Source: Astrothelium macrocarpum (Eukaryota; Ascomycota; Dothideomycetes; Trypetheliales; Trypetheliaceae). From it: a stretch of DNA of 64,000 nt. Below the pieces are notes generated by a model, which was not told the origin of the DNA, made no database searches, and saw only the letters and a program-made list of their open reading frames with translations. Shown one piece after another: positions 56,489-64,000 of the stretch; position 1 is the first letter of the stretch; every line of letters starts with the position of its first letter. The stretch covers positions 248,001 through 312,000 of the forward strand of contig JAGEMR010000001.1 of assembly GCA_021030915.1 (NCBI GenBank), read 5' to 3'. A program made the translations under genes and the position numbers.

Positions 56489-58991
56489 AGTCGGAATCGT
56501 GAAGGATAGGTAATGATATCGACGAAGAATAATTACCCATTGGCTGGCCAAGACCAAGGGCACTTTCCCTCCCTGTTTACAGCCCTGTGGCGGCAGGAAC
56601 TGTCCTTAGCTAAAGTGCCATTGAGCAGAGTTTCTTGGCACGCTTATGGGATCGACGGAAAGAAAAGATTATGAATCAGGTATGCATCGGTAGAAGCGCT
56701 TTCATGAAAGTGAGGTGGAAAAGTCAAAAGAACAGCTCTGCGTCTGCGTGCGAACCTTTGGTCCAGCCCAGCAGTGACACCATTGACCGGGGCTCGCCTA
56801 GCCAAGCGTTTTAGATTTGGTTCGGCCGGGTTACGAGGGTGCAGTGTGAGTTGTGTTGAGCGTTTCAGAGGGATTGGTGCGGAGGGTTTCCCATCCCAAT
56901 CAAGTTGAATGATTCTGTGCAGATCCATGGTACGTACACGAGGGAAACATCCAAAAAAAACAACAGCCAAGAAGAAAAGTACCGCCACGAAGCAAGCCTG
57001 ACTTGACAGCCAAGAGCTGCTAAATCTTCGGGTCAAAGGGGAGGCGCTCGAAATGCACATCGCACTCTTGGCAACAAGGAAACTCGACCTATAGGCCGAC
57101 AAGATGGAACATGCCAAGCGCCCCTTTCGAAGCTATTTCACGAGATTCCGAAACATTGTCGGGGGGTCGGCATATCTTGGCAACGCAGATACGAAGCCAC
57201 CTGTGCATTTGAGGAGCCCATAGCCCCAATGCAAGTCATATGGGCCATGTGAGGTAGACGCTGTCAATGAGCTGGAGTTGAAAAAGGGTCGCCGGAGCAT
57301 CGGGTGGGTGGACTGCAGTTCAGAGATCCAACGGTACACTGCCATGCACAATATCACCCCTGCTCCCACCACCATCCTACACCAGTTCAGAAAGTGCCTC
57401 AATCCTTAAAGCCCGTGACGAACTCTCGTCAAGCGTTAGATGTACGATCTAGGCCAAATCATGCGCGTGATGCATCAAGAAAGCTGTACTCTATCCAAAA
57501 AAAAACACCAGCGCGTCGAACTCGAAGCACAGTCATTTCGGACATGCCAAAGCAGCCCCACTGGCTGATTTTTGCAGCTCAACATTCTTCGAGCTTGGAT
57601 ACGTGCTTCCGGGAATCAATTAGTAAATTGTACGGGATGGCTTGCCGCGAGCCGAGGTGAACAGTGCAGCTTCTGAGTCAGATCTTCATCTCTCGATTCT
57701 CTCGATCGCCAGTTGCATTATTGAAAGAGGAGAATTGTACGAAATCATGCTTCCATTCCGATACCAACGCATCGGAAATGGTACCGAATCCTTGTTAAAG
57801 CCATATTGGACCCTTTCCGAAAATCGAACTTTAGCTACCGTTCCCGTCATGCCCTCTCATCCCCATCTATGGCGAGCCAGGCTCCTTTTTCAGCGGCTGT
57901 TTCGACAGAGACTCAGGAACGGGACCTTAATCATATGGCATTCTCCGAGGAGTTCGAGAGTCTTCCTGGCTCCCGTCTGATACAAAGCACAGGTCCATGC
58001 CCCGATCACGACATTGCCAACACCAATGTGGGGCTCGTCTGTGCATGGATCTGTACCCGCAATTGCATTAGGAACAAATTTATCTCGATACTCGGCTTCC
58101 GGGCGTCGGCTTCCAGGGGATCCTGGGTTTTTGTGACTGAGATTCCCGAAGCACAAAGGAACGCCTAAATCTGAAATATCGTGCTCATTTAAACTGCTGC
58201 AATGGTAGGTAATTTGAGTTGGCGGGTCCGGTACTTCTTCCACTTACCACCTTGTGGCTTTGCTCAAACCGGATTGGCATGCTGGCTATAACCTTCAACG
58301 TGCGCGATGTCTTCGCCTCCGATTCAAGAGACTGAAGATTTAAGTTAGATTACTGATGTTTGGGTCACTTGCAAAGATCTACCTGGTTTTCTGGTTTCGC
58401 GTTGACTGTACAAGTTTCCCGATTTGGATTTCTAGGCTTTAGAAATGCCTTGTACAACCCATCATTACCATAACCAAGATATCGGCGATTGCCATGTCCT
58501 TTTTCCGTACTTCGTGCTGCTCAGATGGTAACGTTTGCTAGATTCTGCAAGTCTATTACGAGCTTTCATTGACACATGGACTTATACGCGGAAATGTTTG
58601 ATCACGTCTTAAACGCTGTATCAGATTTAGGAAATCCGGATCACGCGAACACTCTTCATAGCCATGCTCGTCCTACGAACAATTGCGTACACGTCCAGGT
58701 ACTTGGATGGCAAAAGATGTCTCAATCACCAAGGTCATTCAAACCGTAACCGCAGCACTCAGCGGTGGAGAGTCAATGCACTTTTCTTACTGCATAATAT
58801 GATCATGCTCCTCTAAGATAAGACAGGGTAAATGAGAGCAGGTCAGGTGCTACGATGGGATTTCGTACTAACATGGCAGTCCTTAAATTCAAACGTTCAC
58901 ACGCGTCACTCCAATATTGCCAGCTTCAAATCAAGCAGCTCTTGCAGTCATCTGGAATGATAGTCCCTTAAACGCTCACGGAATTTTGTGT
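56489..58991. other. 2.5-kb gene-poor region with uncertain frames
   Basis: Promoter of the acyltransferase and unassigned DNA. Minus-strand frames at 57117-56644 (with one hydrophobic helix, FVAVLFFLAVVFFGCF) and 57402-57133, and plus-strand frames at 57642-57980 and 57806-58168, are open, but the first three begin with non-ATG codons or lack a good start and none matches a family. I do not call genes here. Confidence 0.45.
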
Positions 58992-59516
58992 TTATACATG
59001 GGTGTTCTGAGCATTTGCTGTTCTCTGATAGTCATTGCTCTCCTCGTCCGGCACAGGATCCATATCTGCGCCCTCGCCCTGATATCGCTCGAGATCACTT
59101 TCTTTCTGCCTGCTGTGCTTGTCATATCGATCGTGACCTTTGCTTAAGGGCTCATTCGGACCGAAATGAAGGTTCTTTGACTCGATTTGCACGGGCATCT
59201 GATCTGTAAATTGGTGAGTGGTGATCGTCCTTTCAGCGAGTGCTTTCATTTGGAGCATACCACCAGTGCCAGTAATCACCTCACTTGTTGCCCCGATATC
59301 CTTGTTGCGCCTTGAGATGTCTGTGGCATTGTCTGCTGCGCCTTGAAGATCTGAGGCTCCGACGCTGCCCTTGGTGAAGTTCGAGTCTTCGGCCAACTGA
59401 TCCGGTCGAGGGACCGATGGTATTATATTTTGCACGCCCGCATCATTGGGAATTTTAGTGCCAGTAGCTGCGAGCTCCTCAAGGGAACCGCCCTGGTGTG
59501 CATCGCTGGACGACAT
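58992..59516 (-). CDS. small hydrophilic protein of unknown function
   Basis: One exon, 174 residues from the ATG at 59516 (MSSSDAHQGGSLEELAATGT). The sequence is charged and low in hydrophobics, with no signal peptide or membrane helix; it is rich in Gly, Asp, Asn and Gln, and ends in a basic/acidic segment (YDKHSRQKESDLERYQGE). Short hydrophilic proteins of this kind in fungi are often induced by stress or in conidia, but I recognise no domain. An intron inside the second half cannot be excluded. The long open frame and its composition favour a real gene. Confidence 0.6.
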   Translation of the reverse strand: MSSSDAHQGGSLEELAATGTKIPNDAGVQNIIPSVPRPDQLAEDSNFTKGSVGASDLQGAADNATDISRRNKDIGATSEVITGTGGMLQMKALAERTITTHQFTDQMPVQIESKNLHFGPNEPLSKGHDRYDKHSRQKESDLERYQGEGADMDPVPDEESNDYQRTANAQNTHV

Positions 59517-60260
59517 TGTGAGTTGTGTAAGGCGGAAATGGGAGAACAATGTGGATAGGCGATGAGTCGATGTCACGACGTGTGAAATAGAGGAGGTTTT
59601 TGGGTAGAAACCAGGTAACAACTCAATAAGACAAAACGACTTGGGGAGGACATGTCGTGTGCCTCAAAAAATCAGATAGAAATTGTGTATTGTTGACGTC
59701 ACAATGTCAGTGGATCGATGATCGTGGCGGGTTGGCGTTCTTAGCCAAAAGTCCAAACGAAATGAGGCCCACACATTATTTCTTCGTTGAAACGTGCTGT
59801 ATGCTCGATTATGTATACCTACTCGGAATGGATATCGTCGGGTATTTGACGGAATGCAGCTTGTTTCCGTGTTCACCATATTAAGCACTTCTTCTTTCCT
59901 GTGTAACAAGCAATTTAAGCCATGAAGCTGACGATGTAGCTGTGCTACCTGAAGACGGGAAGCAGGTTATGCAACCAACCAAATTTGGACTCCGATGTAA
60001 CCACTGCACTTTCTCATTCAAAACAAGTCAAAACAAATTGAAAGGTTCTGTCAAGTTCTGGAGCCATACTACCGGCTATGTACAATTTAGTGTGCAGAAG
60101 CACCTCCATGATTGAGATCAAGTACTGCCCAGGGGCAGAAGAGTTTACAGTCTAAGCTAATGAACTGCCGTCTGAACGCGTCACGGCTCCCTCTTTGGTA
60201 TCCCTTGGTGCACAACAACAGCCTTGTGTGCTGTGATAATGTGTATTCAATCTCCATCGT
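59517..60260. other. intergenic region
   Basis: 744 bp between the small hydrophilic protein start and the GH13 stop. No gene recognised. Confidence 0.5.
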
Positions 60261-62693
60261 TCACCGTGGCTCAGCTTTACCAAGGATGCCTTCCCACGCA
60301 CGCAATTCCAGATGGCCGGTTCTTGGCTGGTTAGGCTTCGCATCATAGTTCCCAAAGTGCCGCTCTACGATCTTCAGATTCTCTGGTATATTCCATTGTT
60401 GGGGGGTTCCAGAGAAATTGAGCGCTACTATCCATGACCTCGACTTTGAAGTGCGCGTGTATGCAAAGACCGGAGTCTTGTCATTGCTTTCCAGCTGGTA
60501 ATCTCCATAGATGAAAGTGTCTGTGTCGCTCTTTCGGATCGTCAAGGCCTCTTTCCAGAACTGCAATACAGAGAGATCTGATTTCTTCGACGCTTGTTGA
60601 GCATCAACGTTAAAAGTTTTGTAGTCATCGTTAACGCGCATCCAGGGCTTAACGGAGTCTTTGCAAAAGCCAGCATTAGGTTCCGACGTCCACTGCATTG
60701 GCGTACGAGCATGATCGCGGGCCTTGCGTTGGAGCACTTTACGCGCGAATTCTAGTTTTTCTTTGTCATCTGCAAATGAGTCTTTCATCCTACAACAGAA
60801 TTGTGTCAGCTATATTCCGAAGTCAACAGGGGTTGCAATAAGAAATATCGCCTGCGATCGCGAGAGATACAATTCGCCGCACGCTTCCCATGGGTGCAAC
60901 CGCATACAAATTCAAGCAATTGAAATTCATAGACATCCGTCGAGAAATAGCTACCAAGCGATTCTTGCTCATCATTTTTGAGGACCTCCCTACGAGGCGT
61001 GCGGCGAACTGTATCTCTCCCGGTTGCCAGCGATATTTATAAATGCAACTCTCGGTGAAGAAACTGGACGCAGTCTACTCACTTCTTCCAATAGTTTTGA
61101 GACTCGATATCTTTATACTCCGAGGGGTCCCACGCAGGAGGAACATTCCTCATCCCGATCTCCTGGCCTTGGTAGATATACAGCGTACCACATAAGAACG
61201 CCTCCATCAAGCAAAGAAGTTTCGCACCCAGCTCACGGAATTGATCAGAATCGTCGGTATAACGCGTCACGGAACGTGGATTGTCGTGGTTCTCACAGAA
61301 TACGGAATTCCAGCCATCTCCTTCAATCATCATACGCTGGTATCGTGTTTGGATCTCTTTGATTTCGTAAGGCTCGAAGTGACGAAGGGTAAGGCGAAAT
61401 CTGCCCCATTCGTCATCAATATCGACCAATTCGAAGATGAAGATCATGTTGAGCTCTTCGGCTTTGGCGCCTACAACTCTGAGTATATCACTCGCCTCTC
61501 GGCACCACGGCATCTCTCCAACAGTGATAGTATCATACTTGCTGAGGACATCTGTATATATACCATGTAGGAACTCGTGTAGCCGAGGTCCGTTTGCATA
61601 GAATTTGTAGCCGGGCTGATATTTGTGTCCCGGAGCAACAACTGGCGCGTCAGGAAATTTTTGATCTTTGCTAATTAGATTGATCACGTCCATACGGAAA
61701 CCTGAGACGCCACGATCCAGCCAAAAACGAAGAATATCATGAACTGCCTCACGGACAGCAGGATTTTCCCAATTTAGATCAGGTTGTTCCGGCGTAAAAA
61801 GAGCCAGGTAATATTCACCGGTTTGGGGATCGAATGTCCATGCCGAGCTAGCTTCACCCAGGAGCATGCTCCAGTTGTTAGGAGGTTGCGGCTGGCCGTT
61901 TTCATCAAGCTTTGGCTTCTTCCAAATGTACCAGTCGCGCTTGGGATTGTCCAAGGAAGACCTCGACTCTTTGAACCAGGCATGCTGCAGCACATTAACT
62001 TTCCCTTTCTTATTGCAATTCGATAAACTTTGGCCAAGTGATCAAAAAGTCAAAAGTGTTGGTACTGGCATCGTACGAGCCAGCGCATATCGAACATGTT
62101 CTTACCTGGTCTGATGTATGGTTGACAACCAAGTCCATCATGAGCTTCATATCTCGACTATGCAGCTCACGTATAAGTTCATCGACGTCGCCTAAAGAGC
62201 CGTAGAGCGGATCAATGTCCTTGTAATCTGACTTTTTAAGCCATTAGGATTAATTCTAAGTTAATATCCATAGGGTTCATGGGGCTTTCGCACAATGTCG
62301 TAGCCCATATCTACTTGTGGACTTTTATAAACTGAAGACCAGGTTAGTAAGAATTTGGACATTATAAATTCTGTTACTGACTCGGAGATAACCAGATGAC
62401 ATCCACTACAAGGGTTACCAAACATGTCATTAAATCTCTAGAGCACAAGGAGCAATAGAAGTATGGATCTTGTAGGCTCACCGCCAAGCCATTTAACGTG
62501 GTCTAATTTGGAGATGATGCCACGCAAATCTCCCCATCCTGCCCGCGTACTTGTACCAGCTGATTTGAAAGACGCTGGATAAATCTTCTGAGTTTTAGTG
62601 ACGACCTAGTGAAGTGAAGAGTGAAAGACATACCTGGTAAACCACGGCTTCTTTCCACCATCTGTGTGAGCCCCATGTTGCATCTGAGGGCAT
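60261..62693 (-). CDS. GH13 maltase / alpha-glucosidase
   Basis: Seven exons: 62693-62634, 62584-62482, 62405-62382, 62331-62294, 62231-62106, 61984-61083 and 60789-60261; 593 residues. The four GH13 regions are present: MMDLVVNHTS, GVSGFRMDVINLI with the nucleophile Asp, TITVGEMPWC with the acid/base Glu, and FCENHDNPRSVTRY with the transition-state Asp. The start MPSDATWGSHRWWKEAVVYQ and the block ARDHARTPMQW are typical of cytosolic fungal maltases; no signal peptide is seen. It hydrolyses maltose and related alpha-glucosides. Exon 3 has only 24 nt. The last intron (61082-60790, 293 nt) is five times the usual size because it contains an inverted-repeat element. An aldo/keto reductase gene lies divergently upstream. 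Confidence 0.93.
60827..60846 (+). repeat. 20-bp intron-associated repeat, copy 1
   Basis: CAGGGGTTGCAATAAGAAAT overlaps the outer edge of the left arm of the intron element. It is identical to 63890-63909. Confidence 0.85.
60831..61050. repeat. MITE-like inverted-repeat element within a GH13 intron
   Basis: Arms 60831-60887 and 60994-61050 (57 bp each) are inverted copies with 46 of 57 matches without gaps, separated by 106 bp. The core GAGAGATACA and TTCGCCGCACGC are shared. No coding capacity. Target duplications are not evident. Confidence 0.75.
62006..62018 (-). repeat. 13-bp version of the intron-associated repeat
   Basis: On the minus strand TTGCAATAAGAAA, inside the 121-nt GH13 intron 62105-61985. 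Matches 13 bases of the 20-bp repeat. Confidence 0.5.
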
Positions 62694-63750
62694 ATTTAGA
62701 AAAAGAAGAGGTAAGTGGTAGTGAACGAGCAAGTGTATTATTGACAGTTTGGAGAACTTTAAGGTACGTGTCTCATCTTATAATCGAATATTTGCGGACA
62801 AAGCGGACCTGGTCGGGATTTGGATTGTAAGGTATTATTGTCCGTCCCCTCAACTTTGCCCCCACGTGTCGTCATCTTTTCCAGTAGTTTAATGTGTCTG
62901 CTGGCTGGAAAGAGGAACACAATGTGGATTTCTGCGCTAGTACTCTAGCGTGAGAATTCTGCGTGTATCATTTTCAGCCAATCGTTCGTATTGAACCTGT
63001 AATGGTGATTTTGCTCTGAGACACTATGGTAAACACAGTGTTGTTTGTCAGTTTCGGCAAATGGGCTTGAGATCAGCGCGCCTGATTGGCCGTCGTAATA
63101 CTGGTGGCGTCAGCAGCGAACACCGATTTATTTAGATAGGTAGGTATAACATCTACGTGTGTCCTAAGCCTAGCAAAATACGATTGTAGTTCCGACAAAT
63201 CAAGAAGAACCCTGAAGAAATATAGCCGAGTGGCTGAATGAACGGCGTTTCTTGCTCTTAAGTGTAGGATTTATGCTTATGCGAACTGAGCTTGGTCCCC
63301 ATCTCAAAGGACCCAGGGATTTTATCGTAAGAGCCTGGAGAATTTACCTCTGACAACAGACCCCTGAAAACGTGTTGGAGCCCCTTTCGTGGTGATCATC
63401 ACGTCAACATGTTTCGGAAAGCCCACTTCAATTCAACACCCATTGATGAGAAAGAGGAGAAGATCTGCTCCTGCTTGCGAGCGACTTCATTATTCAGTTT
63501 GACTGCTTGTTATAGTCTACATGAGTCTTCTGATAGTTAGAGTGCTGATTAATTGCGTAAATTTTTCATCAAAACTGCCTCTCCATTGTGTGAAACCTAG
63601 TTATATCCGTCGCACAATCTCCTAACTCCGCAAACGGTCTTGTATTTATTTGGTGCCGGCGCCGACATAGGATGAAATCTATCGAATAGCTGTTCGATTG
63701 ACTACACACACTTCGCGTGCATTCTTCACCAGATCTTTAACCAAACCAAC
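62694..63750. other. divergent intergenic GH13 / aldo-keto reductase
   Basis: 1,057 bp with both promoters. A D-arm-like string at 63221-63250 is not followed by a complete tRNA. No gene recognised. Confidence 0.5.
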
Positions 63751-63863
63751 ATGTCTGAAGAAAAAGATGCCATTGCACGCTCTATCGAGGCGACCAAAGC
63801 CGAATATCGTAGGCTTGGGAAGAGCGGATTGCGTGTATCTGTTCCTATTCTTGGCGCGATGTC
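63751..63863 (+). CDS. aldo/keto reductase, first exon only
   Basis: The ATG at 63751 opens MSEEKDAIARSIEATKAEYR, followed by RLGKSGLRVSVPILGAMS, the typical N-terminal strand of Shaker-beta/YakC-type aldo/keto reductases. The exon ends ATG-TC before GTAAGT at 63864. The expected next segment (Phe-Gly and so on) is not found in the remaining 137 bp, so the first intron is long and the gene continues beyond the window. These enzymes reduce aldehydes and ketones with NADPH. Family call rests on about 20 residues. Confidence 0.75.
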
Positions 63864-64000
63864 GTAAGTTACCAGTTCATCTGTATCATCAGGGGTTGCA
63901 ATAAGAAATGGATCGGCCGTCCGCACAATCTGGAAGCCCCGATACAATGTCGGGTCGTTGGAAATGTGAGGCTCTTTGCTGAGAGATAATTCATCGCGGA
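63864..64000 (+). other. 5' part of the reductase's first intron
   Basis: Begins GTAAGT and runs off the window. Contains the second copy of the 20-bp repeat at 63890-63909. Confidence 0.5.
63890..63909 (+). repeat. 20-bp intron-associated repeat, copy 2
   Basis: CAGGGGTTGCAATAAGAAAT, identical to 60827-60846, 26 bases into an unusually long first intron. Confidence 0.85.

Noticed and set aside
56644..57402. Two adjoining minus-strand frames that might form a spliced membrane protein
   Set aside because: Both open with TTG rather than ATG and no splice pair joins them convincingly.
57642..58168. Overlapping plus-strand frames of 112 and 120 codons
   Set aside because: Different frames over the same DNA, with no recognisable family or splice support.
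63221..63290. tRNA-like string TAGCCGAGTGGC
   Set aside because: It resembles a Leu/Ser D-arm, but no pairing acceptor stem or T-arm with GGTTCGAATCC follows.
1..64000. CRISPR arrays, rRNA genes, bacterial operons
   Set aside because: No regularly spaced repeats or rRNA sequence were seen, and the gene structure is that of a fungal nucleus.

Overview
The window is nuclear DNA of a filamentous ascomycete (Pezizomycotina). Most genes are cut by short introns of about 50-75 nt with GTAAGT/GTATGT-type donors, and the gene set is typical of these fungi: an AA9 lytic polysaccharide monooxygenase, a PTH11-type receptor, a TRI12-type transporter, a LaeA-like methyltransferase and a ferritin-like Rds1 protein. 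A leotiomycete is possible, but nothing seen fixes the class. Spliced models below were built by hand from splice sites, reading-frame closure and family motifs. Exon lengths of every complete gene sum to a multiple of three.

Region by region. 0-18.5 kb is a conserved housekeeping block: 3' part of UTP10 (90S pre-ribosome), a GT34-like Golgi glycosyltransferase, SEC63 (ER translocon), fibrillarin NOP1 divergent from ribosomal protein L17, the HOG-pathway MAPKK PBS2, and an ELO-family elongase with an unusually long tail. 18.5-31 kb is accessory: the AA9 LPMO, a PTH11-like seven-helix protein, a secreted GMC oxidoreductase and a nine-exon TRI12-type MFS transporter, separated by long gene-poor stretches. 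31-46.4 kb is mixed: PRP46 (spliceosome), a secreted Rds1-like ferritin-fold protein, SSD1 (RNA-binding, cell wall), a cyclic phosphodiesterase CPD1, GLE1 (mRNA export) and a patatin-fold protein that seems to lack the catalytic residues. 46.4-64 kb is accessory again: a DHA2 MFS transporter, a 1.8-kb decayed pogo/Fot1-type DNA transposon with perfect 66-bp terminal inverted repeats, an amidase, a LaeA-like methyltransferase, an acyltransferase-3 membrane protein, a small hydrophilic protein, a GH13 maltase and the first exon of an aldo/keto reductase.

The genes do not form one pathway. NOP1, UTP10 and RPL17 all serve ribosome production. MFS, amidase, methyltransferase and acyltransferase at 46-56.5 kb resemble a tailoring/export set without a core synthase. 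The most unusual signals are: a 220-bp inverted-repeat element inside a GH13 intron whose end recurs in the first intron of the neighbouring reductase and, shorter, in another GH13 intron; a transposon with stop codons of C-to-T type in its body but unmutated ends; a GC-AG intron behind a 7-nt first exon in CPD1; a patatin-family protein with Ala at the nucleophile; and an elongase more than twice the usual length.
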